Made by a program: the position numbers and the translations under genes. From Homarus americanus (Eukaryota; Arthropoda; Malacostraca; Decapoda; Nephropidae), in the NCBI RefSeq assembly GCF_018991925.1, contig NW_024737068.1, positions 10,743,360 to 10,807,359 on the forward strand: DNA of 64,000 bases, read 5' to 3'. Positions 13,301-24,821 of this stretch are shown one piece after another; position 1 is the first letter of the stretch; each line of letters starts with the position of its first letter. The notes below the pieces were generated by a model. That model saw only the letters and a list, made by a program, of their open reading frames with translations. It was not told where the DNA came from and did no database searches.

Positions 13301-13662
13301 TAGTATATCAAGCACAGTATGAATATAATATCATTGTAATATAACAGTATTTTAACCGAAAACTATTAAAAAAACGAGTAACATCTCTTGAACATTGGAA
13401 GGTTAGGTAAAGTCTTTTGTTTTCGTCATGTATTTTATCCTATTTTACATTGAAATACATCACGTTTCAGCAAAACTACTATTTATTTCTGAGAATATAT
13501 TCATTCAGGCACAGTTTAGGTAAAATATACATGTGCTGTAACATTTTTTTAATTGAAAACGATTCGAAAACACATACCCTCTAGCCCTGTTCAAGGAGAA
13601 GACTGGGAGGAGCTGTTTGGTGCTTAAGACGATGACAAGGAAAATGATTTTGATGGGTTTTA

Positions 13663-14064
13663 ATGAAAATATTCAGAAAGACCCTGGCACTGTCAAGGAA
13701 AGTGGCTGCTGAAGGCTTCCAGGACATGGCAGAGGACGAGATTAGGGAGCTAATTGAAGAGCACGACACTGAGCTGACCGAGGAGGATCTACAGGAGTTA
13801 GTAGACTCAGGCAAGGAAGAGGAAGCGAAAGGGAAAGAGGATGAGGAAGAGCACCAAGAAATAACGTTGGAGAAGTTGACCAGGAATATTGAGGCACTGA
13901 AAAACCTGGCCTATAGTATGGACCCCTCCATGGTGCGTGCCCTGAAATTCATGCGAGGGATGGATGATGTTTTCACTCCATACAAAAACATCATGGAAGA
14001 AATGAAAGAAAGAGACGACAACTCCCCATTACCATGTTCTTTGATCACCGAAGGAGAGATTTAA
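13663..14064 (+). pseudogene. Tigger transposase C-terminal fragment
   Basis: A 133-codon open stretch reads KIFRKTLALSRKVAAEGF, then DEIRELIEEHDTELTEEDLQ and an acidic tail. The E-x2-H-x-E-L-T-E-E-D-L block is the conserved C-terminal region of Tigger/Jerky-like transposases, after the DDE domain. No HTH or DDE part adjoins it, and sequence upstream is broken by stops, so it is a fragment rather than a gene. Downstream 14350-14425 holds short GTGGAGGAGGC-type repeats that probably derive from the acidic tail. Confidence 0.7.
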
Positions 14065-14594
14065 CACCATCAATCACTGGCGGCAGTGAGGAAGCAGCTG
14101 AATCCACCGTCGCCCCCACTTCACCACCCGTTATGGAATTGAGTGACGATGAGCCCAATGACCCCCGTCCTGTCGCCGAGGATAGGTACTATACAGTAAA
14201 GTGAAATTTTTATCTCTCTTTTTTTAATAGCTTTTCTTGCCATGTTTATTGTTTGTAAAAATGCACAGCACAGTACAGTTCAGTACTGTACATAGGAAGT
14301 GGAGGTGCAGTTATTCACAAAACATTTGTGTTCGTTGTTGGCAGTAGTGACGGTGAGGAGGTGGAGGAGGCAGAGGGGGTGGAGGAGGCAAAGGAGGTGG
14401 AGGAGGTATAGGAGGGAGCGAGTTGGAAGGAGTGGTGACCTTGGACGCGGGAGCAGGGACGAGTGGAGATGCCAGCCAGTACATTACGGGCGTATTAATT
14501 GTTTTTATAGCTATTTTTGCATTTTAATATTAAATATTGTACATTATGTTTCAACAAAACTACCATTTATTTCTGAGAATATGGAAATGTAATA

Positions 14595-15039
14595 TTTTGT
14601 TGGTGTCTTGAATATTTTTGCATTTTTATATTGAAATTATTGATCATTCTGAAATTTAGTTAACATATTGATAATATATAGCGCAGTGCAGTGTTGATTT
14701 AAATAAAATAATCTTGAATTACTCCTAGTGAACTTAAAATTTTATTGGTGAAATGGCTGCATCAAGCATGGGTCCCCTGAAAGGTGATTTCTCCTCCATC
14801 CCCACTTCCTTCTCTTCTCCCTTCTCCTCCACCCCCACTTCTAATTCCCTTCATCATCATCAACCAGGAGCCTTCTACATGCACACCTCAAAGTAAGAGT
14901 ACTTTACTGCATTTATTTTTTGTTTGTATGTAATTTTCGGTGAGCTGGAACCAATTACCCAAAAATCCATTGAAACAATGGTTTCGGTTAACAAGCAACC
15001 TTCTGGAACGAATTGTGCTCGTTAACTGAGGGACCACTG
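14595..15039 (+). mobile_element. Right-half fragment of Tigger-like MITE family A
   Basis: The fragment contains the family-A landmarks GTGCAGTGTTGATTTAAATA, CATCATCATCAACCAGGAGC, TTTTCGGTGAGCTGGAACC and the right tip GAGGGACCACTG followed by TA. The left tip is absent. Confidence 0.85.
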
Positions 15040-15048
15040 TATATATTA

Positions 15049-15337
15049 AGGGGGCTCCTGGTTACGAACGGGTTCAGTTCCTGAGGACGTTCCTATGTCG
15101 AAAATGTATGTAAGTCGAAACACATGCTATGTGCATACTGTAGTACTTACAGAACAATGTTTAAAATCCCACTATATCAAAGCCTAAGTCCTTATATACA
15201 GGTACATCTAAAATTTAAGAGAAAAGAAGAAATAGAATGACAAAATACAGTAAATGAAAGTAAAAATAATAGTTATCAGGTAAATAAAATACTGTAAATT
15301 TAAAGTTTAACCCCATTCATAAGTCGGGGACCCCCTG
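15049..15337. mobile_element. Short MITE (family K), 289 bp
   Basis: It begins AGGGGGCTCCTGGTTACGAA and ends TTCATAAGTCGGGGACCCCCTG followed by TA when read to 15339. Ends are inverted with some mismatches. It starts within 10 bp of the family-A fragment's end and lies 95 bp upstream of the last LRR exon. Confidence 0.7.
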
Positions 15338-15432
15338 TATACTGAACACAGAACACAGAATAATGGGTACATTACCTTCAGTGATACGTTTTCATTGTAA
15401 GGACACTTGGTTCACTAACCTCTTGTCAACAG

Positions 15433-15612
15433 GTGGTGGAGTACTGTAAAGTGCTGCGGATCCTGGACGTACGGTTCTGCCCACGTCTGACCGAGCAGTA
15501 CCTGTACAGCCTGTACTTGAGGGGCATCAACGTCAAATCAGATTACTCTCTCGCCCGCATGGTTAAGAGGAGGAAGCACGTCAACAATTTGGGGATTAAT
15601 GTACAAATCTAG
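15433..15612 (+). CDS. LRR protein, terminal exon with stop codon
   Basis: The last exon has 59 codons plus TAG (15610-15612), opened by GTCAACAG. It starts VVEYCKVLRILDVRFCPRLT, completing the final LRR, and then leaves the repeat pattern for a basic tail (ARMVKRRKHVNNLG) ending NVQI. The four exons give 216 residues in a single frame with only phase-0 junctions. The basic C-terminal tail could be a capping or localisation segment; that is inference. The gene continues upstream beyond the window, so its full length and any F-box are unknown. Confidence 0.9.
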   Translation: MVEYCKVLRILDVRFCPRLTEQYLYSLYLRGINVKSDYSLARMVKRRKHVNNLGINVQI

Positions 15613-16100
15613 TCATAAGAGATCCTTGGACAAGTTTTCAGATTCAAGTTGAACCTTATTCCCTAATTCATGAGGGTGTATATGACAAAACAATACGTCT
15701 CTCCTGTGGGATAAAATTCTCCCATCATATCATACACCTCAACAGTATTGTAACATATAGTTTACTTCATTGAGTTTATTAATCTATCAATACAGTGTAC
15801 TGTAATTTAACCCTTTAGTAGGCAGTGTATCCCTTGGGTATTTTATTATGGCTGGCACCTGACAATTTTATTTATCTGAGAGAAACCCATCCCTAAAAGG
15901 TTAATGTTTCATCCTACCTTAGAGGTAATTCATTGAGTTTATACACCACCCATTTTGAAAAGATTAATATTAATTCATAGAGTTTATTCATCTCGGTATT
16001 TTAGACTATTCATGCTCTGTTACAGACCTTATTCATCATCCACTATTATAAAGATTCAGACTGCCTCATAGTTTGTTAATAAACATTCTTCATCATGTAT
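15613..16100 (+). other. Probable 3' UTR of the LRR gene
   Basis: AT-rich, stop-dense sequence follows the stop codon directly. The first canonical AATAAA on this strand is at 16078-16083, giving a UTR of about 480-490 bp. No transposon ends are seen inside it. Confidence 0.55.
16078..16083 (+). terminator. Candidate polyadenylation signal AATAAA
   Basis: First AATAAA downstream of the LRR stop codon, followed within 30 bases by a T-rich stretch. Usage is inferred. Confidence 0.45.
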
Positions 16101-16350
16101 ACCTCATCCATTATTGTAAAGCTTCATCTGCATCATAAACATCTCCCAAGCCTTACAATTACAGCTGGATCACGTTCCCAGATAATCATCACTAGGTCAT
16201 AAGCTCACCTCACAAGCCACGCCAATACAAGGAGCTCACATCGACGGTAATTCTCACTGGCTAACTGCATCATCTCACAAGGCACATCACTATAGCTGCC
16301 TCATCTCATCAAGTACACTACTGTAATTACCATAAGATAATTAGATTTCA

Positions 16351-16413
16351 CAGTCGACCTCTGTAATGTTATGTCAGATCTAGTATAATGAGGGCTTTCA
16401 TTACGGTCTACTG
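16351..16413. mobile_element. Tiny foldback, possible MITE remnant (63 bp)
   Basis: CAGTCGACCTCTGTAATG at the left and CATTACGGTCTACTG at the right form imperfect inverted ends. A similar left tip (CAGTAGACCTGACATTAC) occurs at 9014. Short, so this is tentative. Confidence 0.4.
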
Positions 16414-17812
16414 AACTACGTACGGTACTGTATTTGACTGTATTTTGTCCTGTGTGCTGCAGGTTTTTTAAATTTTGCAGAAGTTCATTAAAAGTGAAGA
16501 ACAGTGTGATATGTAAAAGAAGTGGATTTATGGTTAGATATCCATAAAATGTATTAAAACATATTTTAGATTTCTATATTTTTAGAAGTGGGAGGATATT
16601 AGTGATATGAGAGTTACCGGGTATATATCTTTATGTATATGTGAGTGTGAATTTTTTTCATTAAATTCTTTTCTCCAGTTTTTCAAGTAGGATTGTTAGC
16701 TTCAACTGAAAACACACACACACACCACTCCCTCTTCATTCACTGCAAGACCTCACTTCATGCTGTGCTTTCTGGTTATATATGTTTGTCACTACTGTAC
16801 TTCCCTAATGGTCCTTTCCCTTCACCCCATCCTTCATCTCTAGCCTTCACCCCCACTTTTCACCCTATCTTTTTCTTGGTCTTCCCGTCCTCCCTTAGCT
16901 AATCTTTCCACTGCCATTCTCTCAGAATGTCCGCACCACCTCACTACACACTGGTCTGTTTTCTGCCCAATACTTGCTTTACTACCACAGGTCCTAGCTT
17001 ATGTATTATTTATCCACTGATTATTATTAACCCAACTTGTTGCTCTGATGCTCATCATTTGTAGCTTGTAATATGTTCTTACTCTCAGAGTCCATACTTC
17101 ACACTCCATATATACAGCACAGTAGTACAGTAATGGTGGCTCAAGGGTTAACTTTTATATTAGGTAATTCATCATTAGTTAGTCTGTTGTCTTTCTTCCT
17201 TTGCCTCTCAATTTTATTTCAAATAATTCATACGAAAGTTGATTTAATTTAAATAAATTCTTTAAGAAATCTTAGCATTTTTCTTTTCAAATTGAAGGTG
17301 TTAAGAAAAATGGGAGTGGTGAAAACATAAGTCTAAAATGTCTGTTTTTGTCCAAATGCCTTGTGTCACACCATGCTGGTGGGTCCTAGACCAGGAGATT
17401 GAGGTAACACACTGATCATAAAGTAGTGAAGGTTGTCATTACAAACAGGAAGACTTTGCTCAAGTTATGCCACATTTAGTGTGCCCACACCTCCACTTCC
17501 AGGTCCTTTGGGCTGTGATCATATTTGGGGATTCTAGTTCCAGACCCCAGTGTTCCATCTCCCTCTCCCATGGTTAGGTGTCTGTTAATTAACGTCTCCA
17601 TGATTCAGGAGACAGTCTGCACATGCTACAGGCTTGCTCATAAGGTACAATTTCAGGTTCATCAGTAATTTTTACATCAAAGTTTAGAACAAATTTAAGA
17701 AACCCTGGTGAGATCCCAGCTGAAATGTAGAAAATATTTTAGTTCCTTTCCACTTGTTTGCAAGGAAAATGTCATAGAAGAAAGGTGTCTTAGAACTCTC
17801 TAAACTACAATA
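16414..17812. other. Intergenic stretch without a recognised gene
   Basis: Low-complexity pyrimidine-rich sequence at 16800-16950 and a short CA run at 16713-16724. Nothing coding is supported. 17100-17135 has TACAGTA-type motifs. Confidence 0.5.
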
Positions 17813-18659
17813 CAGTGGTCCCTCGGTTAACGAGCGCCTCGGTTAACGAGATTTCGGTTAACGAGTTACCTTCCATAAGATTCTTAATTCAGTTAACGAG
17901 CAATCCCTCGATTAATGAGTTTCTTACAAGCCGACCTCAACATGTTTTCGCTTGCATTTGGCGGTCCACCAGCTGTAGTATTAGTCCGCCAATACAGTAA
18001 TCGGTTCTAGGGCTTATATTCCTTACCATTTTAGTAAATATCAAGAAGTTTATATTATTCAATAATTTTAAAAGTTTAATATTAAATTTTTTAGTCATTT
18101 TCACAATTATTGAACATAATTGAAGGAAAGGAAACTACTTTTATGCGTGCCATCCAGCCTGTCAACACACCAAACAGGTGTCAGTCTCCCTGTCTTTTCA
18201 GTGGAGGTAACATCTTGCTTGAGACTCTCTTCACCTAAATGCTTTTTTCTGTGTTTGCAAGCAAATTATTGGTCATTTTGAAATTTATTTTACATATTGA
18301 CAATATATAATGCAGTGCAGTGTTGATTTAAAGAAAATAATCTTGAATTACACCAAGTGAACTAAAATTTTATGGGTGAAATGGTGCCATGGGGTGACTT
18401 CTCTTCCACCCCAATGCCTTCTCTTCTCCCTTCTCCTCCACCCCCATTCTAATTCCCATCATCATCATCCAGGAGCCTTCTACATACACACCTCAAAGTA
18501 AGTGTACTTTTCTACCTTTTTTGTTGAATTTAGGCAATTTTCGGTGAGCTGGAACCAATTACCCAAAAACCCATTGAAACAATGTTTTCGGTTAACGAGT
18601 TTTTTGGTTAACGAGCAACCTTCTAGAACGGCTTGTGCTCATTAACCGAGGGACCACTG
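17813..18659 (+). mobile_element. Tigger-like MITE family A, complete (847 bp)
   Basis: It starts CAGTGGTCCCTCGGTTAACG and ends TTAACCGAGGGACCACTG, flanked by TA. It is the cleanest single family-A copy here. The interior has AGTCCGCCAATACAGTAATC, a CATCATCATC run near 18458 and GGTGAGCTGGAACCAATTAC near the right end. No coding sequence. Confidence 0.95.
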
Positions 18660-18739
18660 TATTGAAAAAAACTTTTTAATTATCAAAGCAATTATGGACC
18701 ATAAGGACCTACTGTACTGTATGTACCAAAATTCCATAG

Positions 18740-18853
18740 GAAAACATCTCCAAATATATAATGGAAGTCAATGGGAAAATGGAATTCACGTAATGGAATT
18801 TCATGTTACAGTCAACTTTTCAAGGATGCATCCGTTCCATAACCCGGGGGATT
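18740..18853. mobile_element. End fragment of Tigger-like family C
   Basis: ATGGAAGTCAATGGGAAAAT through CCATAACCCGGGGGAT aligns with the right end of the 1638-2476 element. The last bases (GCCTG) are missing because the Tigger at 18855 begins at the TA just there. Confidence 0.7.
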
Positions 18854-18854
18854 A

Positions 18855-20104
18855 CAGTGGGGTATGCTATAACGAATCTAATTGGTTCTAGAACCTCGTT
18901 CGTTATAGCATTCGTTTGTTATAGGTAATCCGTCCCAGGCCCCCAAATAAAACCACTTAACACTAAAAAATTTCTGTGGCAAATGTAAAAAATACGGTAC
19001 TTTATCTTACCTTAGTGTTGTTCAGCATGCAGGACAGGAGGCAGAGGGGGAGGGGGGAGGAGAGAATTATGGAGAAGAGGAGTCATCCTTCCTAGCCCTC
19101 TTTGGTGACTGTCTTACAGGCACTTTGTCTGTAGGGTCTTTTGCTACTTTTTTAAAGAAGGAATCCAGGGTTGGCTGCTTCAACCTTGATTTCTGGACCT
19201 TCTAAAAGTAGTTCATCACATTGTCATTAAACACACTGATGGCCTTTTCCACAGCACCAACATCAGGATGATAATCCTCGGCAAGCTTAGACAGTTTGCT
19301 TCAGCAAATGAACACATCCTTGAGATCTTTGGCTGGAATGATTCGGCTTTCTTCCTTGTCCTCATCCTCCCCTGACTCCTCAGAAGTTAAGCTCCGCTTC
19401 AGTGTCTCATTTTCTTCTTTGTGAAGCTCGAGCAGCTCCTCAGTGGACAGCTCCTTACTGTGCTCTTCCACCAACTCCTCAACATCATCCACTTCCAGGC
19501 CCATGGAATTGCCCAGAGACACAATTTCATCTACAACAGCCTCTTCCTCTAACTCTCCGAAGCCTTCAGTCTCTTTGAAGCACACATTCAGGCCACAATG
19601 GCCTCCAAGCAGCACAAAGACACCTCAGAGTAACCTCTTTCCAGACTGACGCAATTAAAAACACAGCGTCTGCTATATTGAAGTGACTCTTCCAAAATTC
19701 CTTCAAGCTAACATCACTGGAAGAAGTGGACGCAAAACATTTTCTAAACAGTGCCTTTGTGTACAGCTTCTTAAAGTTAGAAATTGCCTGTTGATCCATG
19801 GGCTGGATGAGAGGTGTGTTGGGTGACAAGAAGTGCACAGTGATGAAGTTGAACTCCTCTGGCAATTCAATCATCAAATTAGGAAGGTGGGTTGGTGCAT
19901 TGTCCATCACCAACAAAGCTTTCAGTGGAAGATTATTCTCCCTGAGGTATTCCCGAACATTGGGTCCAAACACCTCAATCACCCACTCAGAGAAAAGACT
20001 CCGGGTCACCCAAGCCTTTGGGTTTGATCGCCACATAACACCAAGGCGGTTTTTCCTAATGTTTTTGAAAGCTCTGGGGTTTTCTGAATGGTACACAAGT
20101 ACCT
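18855..20104 (-). mobile_element. Tigger element (family D), 5' part lost
   Basis: The element's 3' tip is CAGTGGGGTATGCTATAACG at 18855, beside TA. The minus-strand body carries the transposase C-terminal half. At about 20104 the sequence switches abruptly to a Ty3/gypsy element, so the N-terminal half and the other tip are gone. Confidence 0.8.
19301..20104 (-). pseudogene. Tigger transposase, C-terminal half (DDE domain part)
   Basis: Two overlapping minus-strand frames encode the second half of a pogo/Tigger transposase. The upstream frame starts inside the DDE domain (VYHSENPRAFKNI), continues with AWVTRSLFSEWV, the second catalytic block LLVMDNAPTHLPNL, and the third block LIQPMDQQAISNFKKLY, in which the aspartate is retained. 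A frameshift near 19600 leads to the C-terminal helical block VEELVEEHSKELSTEELLEL. The HTH domains and first aspartate are missing, truncated at the junction with the gypsy element. Closely similar to but distinct from the copy at 49.3 kb. Confidence 0.88.
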
Positions 20105-20109
20105 GCAGT

Positions 20110-22190
20110 GGGCGCTGTCTTACAGCTTTCTTCTCACAACGGCTTCAACCACCACAACTCAAGTACAGCGCCTTTGATCGAGAACTCCTGGCCATATACC
20201 TGGCTGTCAAACATTTCCAGCACTTCCTCGAGGCCCGTCAGTTCACCATCTTCACTGATCACAAGCCCCTCGTCCACGCCTTCGCTTCAGCTTCCCAGTC
20301 ACATACACCTCATGTCCTGCGCCACTTGGCTTACATCTCGGAGTTATCCAGCGACGTCCAACACATTAAAGGCAGCCTCACACTCCAAGAACTCCCTGTT
20401 CCTGGCACGAAAATAAAATTGTGGTGCGACGTATCCTGTGGGCAGCCTAGACCGTTCATGCCTCACGTCCACTGCCGCGCTGTTTTCGACCGCATCCATG
20501 GTCTCAGCCACCCGGGTGTGCGGGCCTCCCAGCGCCTCCTCACGCAACGTGTCGTCTGGCTCGGCATCAAGTCTGATACTAAGAAATGGGCTGCCCAGTC
20601 CCTGGCCTGCCAGTCCTCCAAAATACATCGTCACATACGGGCCCCCTTACAAACCTTCCCTATTCCCAAAGGACGTTTTCAAGTAGTACACCTCGACATC
20701 ATGGGACCTCTTCCATCATCCTACGGTAGCACCTACATCTTCACCTGCATCGACTGTTTCACCAGGTGGACAGAAGCAATTCCCATGCCCAATGCTACAG
20801 CAGAGACTACCGTCCGCGCCTTCATGTCCGGTTGGGTTTCCCGTTTTGGCCCCCCCCCCCGCAACCGTAATCACTGACCGAGGAGCCCAGTTTGAGTCAC
20901 AACTCTGGCAGCACCTCCTACAGTTCCTCGGCACGTCTAGGCAACGCACTACAGCATACCACCCTCAAGCCAACGGAATGGTAAAGCGGTTTCACCGGCA
21001 GCTGAAGGACCCACTCAAGGCACAGCACGACCCTTACAGCTGGACTGATGCGCTTCCCTTAGTGCTCCTCGGCATCCGTGCGTCACACAAGGAGGATATG
21101 GACTGTAGCCCAGCAGATCTTACACTAGGCGAGCCCCTTCGCCTACCCGGGGATTTCTCACTCCCTCCTGACCTCCACCAAACCACTCCTGCCGTTCGTC
21201 ACGACTTACTCCAAAAGCTACGACAAGCAGTTTCTGCATTCAGAGCTACTGCTCCACGCCAGCCTCCTTGGCGCCCTGAACACATCCCTCCTGCACTACT
21301 CACAGCCGAGTATGTTTTCGTCAGGCATGATGCTCACCGCAACCCATTACAACGCCCCTACGATGGACCCTTCCAGGTGGTTACCCGTTCAGCAAAGTTC
21401 CTGACGATTATCCGGAATGGCAGACATGACACCGTCAGCATAGACCGAGTCAAACCGGCCACCTTACCCGTTGGGCCCCCAGCCCAGCAGCACCACCAAC
21501 AAACTACGCCTGCAGTTACCACCGGCAGCAACACCACGCCCACGACATTTCTGGGCACCCTCTTTTCACCCTCAGGTACCCCCTGTTCCTGTCCTGAACC
21601 CTGTTGCTGTTGTAGAACCTGCTCCTGCCATAGACCCTCCTCCTGTCATAGAACCTGCATCTGTAAAGAACCCTCCTCCTATCATAGACCCTCCTCCCGT
21701 AATAGACCCTCCTCCCGTCATAGAACCTGCTCCCGCCATGGACCCTCCTCCTGTCATAGAACCTGCACCTATCATAGACCCTCCTCCCGTAATAGAACCT
21801 CCTCCTGCGATGGACCCTCCTCCTGTTATAGAACCTGCACCTGTAATACAGTAGACCCCCCTCCTGTCATAGAACCTGCTCCTGCCATGGACCCTCCTCC
21901 TGTCATAGAACCTGCACCTGTAATACAGTAGACCCCCTTCCTGTCATAGAACCTGCTCCTGCCATGGACCCTCCTCCTGACGCAGCCCCTGCAGCAACAG
22001 GAGCACAACAACCATTGCTTGTACAACCTCCTCTAATCCCAAACCCTCTTTCTCCCCCTAATTCTCCCACAGGTTTTGTGTCACTTGACGGAGTTATTAC
22101 ACGTAGCGGCCAAGTAGTACGTACACCTGCCCGGTATGTGTGGGATGCAACCCGGACAACATCCAGCCTCCCGCTGCGCGGGGAGGGGGA
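20110..22190 (+). pseudogene. Ty3/gypsy pol: RNase H, integrase, C-terminal tail (inactive)
   Basis: RNase H is recognised from YSAFDRELLAIYLAVKHF and TIFTDHKPLVHAF (20160-20280). The integrase zinc-binding part has IHGLSHPG, but the usual C-x2-C has become SLAC. The catalytic core shows HLDIMGPLP (first Asp) and, after a frameshift in an 11-C run (20850-20860), ITDRGAQFES (second Asp). The third block reads ANGMVKRFHRQL: the catalytic Glu is Lys (codon 20984-20986). After the core comes a proline-rich repetitive tail and TRSGQVVRTPARYV, the usual gypsy C-terminal motif. Frameshifts near 20140, 20855 and 21560 and two stops in the tail add up to a dead gene. Confidence 0.88.
21585..21975 (+). 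repeat. Proline-rich coding tandem repeat in the pol tail
   Basis: Repeats of CCTCCTCCTGTCATAGAACC alternating with GCTCCTGCCATGGAC encode PPPVIEPAPAMD-like units, mostly 15-36 bp multiples. The array keeps an open frame from 21471 to 21854 and then has two near-identical copies each ending in a stop (ATACAGTAG), showing a recent duplication of a block of about 72 bp. Confidence 0.85.
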
Positions 22191-22194
22191 GTAT

Positions 22195-22681
22195 TGTAGT
22201 GGCTCCTATCCCCTACAACTCCCAACTGAGCTCCGGCCGTGCGCCTACCAGCCAATCAGTGTACAGCCAGCTACGCCGAGAGACTAGGTCTATGCAGAGG
22301 ACGTAGGGGTACGATCGCCGACCTAGTCTCGACCTTCAACCTCCAGTTCAGGATCAGAGCGTTTCACACCTTACGCTTAAGCCGCTGTGATTGGCCCTCT
22401 CGCTACGCTCACCCCAGATCCTGATCCTCTTAAATTGTATAAATACGGCCATGCCTGGCCAGGGAGACCATTCTACACTCGGCTACCGGACCAGCAGCAC
22501 CTCTCACAGCTCCACACCACCCAGCTTCCTCAGAAACCTCCTCGCCCTACAGGACCTCTGAGCAAGTTTCTCCTCACCTAGTCACTCCTGAGCACTGCGC
22601 TGTACAACAATATATATACAGAAGGCGCATTGTGAGTTTCTATCCTACCTCATTCCTGAGTGTGAGATATCTACATGTACA
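22195..22681 (+). repeat. 3' LTR of the Ty3/gypsy element
   Basis: Begins TGTAGTGGCTCC directly after the purine tract GGGAGGGGGA, has a TATA box, and ends in GCGCATTGTGAGTTTC then GAGTGTGAGATATCTACATG, collinear with the ends of the LTRs at 23737 and 24822. The exact last base is uncertain. Confidence 0.75.
22438..22445 (+). promoter_or_regulatory. LTR TATA box (TATAAATA)
   Basis: TATAAATA in the middle of the LTR, in the expected position for the U3 promoter of a Ty3/gypsy LTR. Confidence 0.6.
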
Positions 22682-23736
22682 TATGTTTGTGTGCCCATAA
22701 CCATAATAAGAGAATTGACAACTGGCCACATACAGTACGCTACAAGACCACTTAGACTTACAACTACTTTTAGTTTACGACACTTATAAACATCGTGACA
22801 CTTGTAAACACTTCATGACAAACACTTTACTACACAGACGATACTTTACAGACCTCTCGTCAATTTCAGTCACTTCACCGGTTATTTGTTTGTCTATAAA
22901 CCTTCGTGTAGTACTTCCTTAACAGCCTTGCTGGCACCAAGGTCTATAGAAACTAGGCCGGCACTAAGGCAGAGACAGCACTGCGAATACCTTGGCTTGT
23001 TAGAGGCCTCTTTTGAGTGTTGGCATTCTCAGAAATCTGAAACCGAGAAACGAGGCAGTTTCAAGATTGGTGTGAACCGGCTAACCCTCTTCCCAGAGCT
23101 ATAGTAGTAGTAATAAGTACCCGTCTAGTAGTTGTAGTAGTAGTATCCTGGTGGTCAAGATTATCCCTGTCGAACTGAGTTTGGTGCACTCATTCGTTTC
23201 TCCTCACATGTAACTTTAGAGATCTTTGTCTTTATCTGTTCTAATTATGAAGTATAAGGCAATGTTATACAAAAGATTATATGCCAATATTTTTTTTTTC
23301 GTATAATGGTTCGCTTTTTAAATTTAAATATTTTATTGACACTAAAAGGTTCGATTTTGGATAATTGTGTAATTCATGTTATATGTATCGAAAACAGAGC
23401 TGTTCCTGAACCCTCGAAACAGAGTGGTGTCAGTCAACTGGTGACAAAAAGTATCCAGAATTGTATATATTGTTTATCCCGCTTTATTTGTGTATTAAAA
23501 AAATAAATAAATAAATAAAAATAAACTTAAATAAGATAAGTCTATTAAATATAACAAAAATGATAAAACATATTTAAAATTATTTTCTTATTCCGAAAGT
23601 CAACGCTTTCGAATACGTGTTTTGTCTCGTGACGAACAACCCAAAGGGCCAGACCACGCTACCAACAGACTCCACGCCTGTCAATTCAATTTCAATTGTT
23701 TATTCCTTGATAGAGGAAGCGGGATCCCAGTGCTGT
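22682..23736. other. Stretch between two LTR elements, unassigned
   Basis: No recognised gene. Short simple repeats: GTAGTAGTAGTA near 23105-23150 and (AAATA)n near 23500-23520. Confidence 0.5.
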
Positions 23737-24184
23737 TGTAGTGGATTTCTCCCCTACAAACGCTGTTTGTCGCTGAGTAGCCGACCCCGCGAATTCCCCA
23801 GTGTATGCCTCGTGGTCTAGGTCAACCAGCGCCGCCTTACATGACGGAGGTCAACTACTAAGCCACGCCTACCTCCGCTATTTAAGACCTGACCTCTTGG
23901 TGACCTACCTCTCTCCTTTTTTAGCTACAGCCGCAGCAAGCCACACCACCTCCGCCGCTGCCTGGCGGCCCTCGCTCCCGCCGGCGAGCATGGCAACCCA
24001 CAAGCTGTCCTCCTCTGAGCACCCTCACCAACCAGCTCTCTCTACATCACGCTTGTAACCACGCTGCCACTTCTCAGCACCAAGCTGCATTGTACATCCA
24101 ATACAACATGTATACAGAGAGCACATTGTGAGTTTCCTTTCTCCATCCCATCCTGAGTGTGAACCAAACATCTCGTACCCCACA
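23737..24184 (+). repeat. 5' LTR
   Basis: TGTAGTGGATTTCTCCCCTA to TCTCGTACCCCACA. A TATA-like TATTTAAGACC lies near 23879. Nearly identical to the LTR at 24822. Confidence 0.85.
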
Positions 24185-24821
24185 AATGGTGACCCCCGGA
24201 GATTCGCACTCACACAGGATGGAGGAGAAACCAATCACTCTCCCAGTCTTCAAGCAACATGGAAGACTGGCTTATCCACACAGAGGCAGCTCTCATCGGC
24301 TCTACAGCTACTGTCTCTACACCACAGGTTAGACATCCTAGAGCAGCACCGCTTCTCTAAGCAGACACCAGCTCCTCTTCCTGCCCCAAGCACCACATTC
24401 TACCGACCCCAGCACACCCGTCCTGCCTCAGACGACGCCCCCGGCCCAGCAGTACTCCCTGCTAATGTCCTGCACCCTGCTGCTGTCGTGGACCCAGCTG
24501 CTGTCACGAGCCCTCATCCGCTTCTGCTGACGCAGCCCCTGCTCCTGACCCAGGCCCACACACCCCAGCAGGCGCATCTGACGACTCTGTACCTGCCGTG
24601 AGGGAAGCACAACATTCATCGCCTCCACACACCCTTTTTCTCCCTCTCTACTCCCACAGATATTGTGTATCTAGACAGTTGTCTCCTCTAGCGGCCGGCT
24701 AATCCACGCCATCGCCGTTATGGCTCACATGTGGCATGCACCGCCCGTTCTGCCTCACATGTGCCATGCAACCCTGCAGACAACAAGTCTCCTACACCGC
24801 CTGGAGGGAAGTAGGGAGTAC

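Larger units (their letters stand above)
11754..14590 (+). mobile_element. Composite Tigger-like region, left end CAGTGACCC, right end not found
   Basis: A TA-flanked CAGTGACCCTATAACATATC tip at 11754 begins sequence that includes a block at 11860-12010 (CATTCAAATCG, GCACCGAACAC, GTAACCACGCTTGTGTTGAC) shared with 59793-59930. A separate MITE (12211-12960), a palindrome (12964-13300) and a Tigger C-terminal pseudogene (13663-14064) follow. I cannot place the matching right end, so the outer limit is approximate. Confidence 0.4.
20107..22681 (+). mobile_element. Ty3/gypsy LTR retrotransposon, 5'-truncated, with 3' LTR
   Basis: Order on the + strand: end of reverse transcriptase, RNase H, integrase, proline-rich tail, polypurine tract (22181-22190) and 3' LTR (22195 to about 22681). 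The 5' LTR, gag, protease and most of RT are absent. The left edge coincides with the truncated Tigger. Confidence 0.85.

Noticed and set aside
13581..13814. Ser-rich minus-strand frame opposite the Tigger fragment
   Set aside because: It is the antisense shadow of the Glu-rich Tigger C-terminal frame.
20344..20949. Minus-strand frames across the gypsy integrase
   Set aside because: Antisense shadows of the recognised integrase reading frame.
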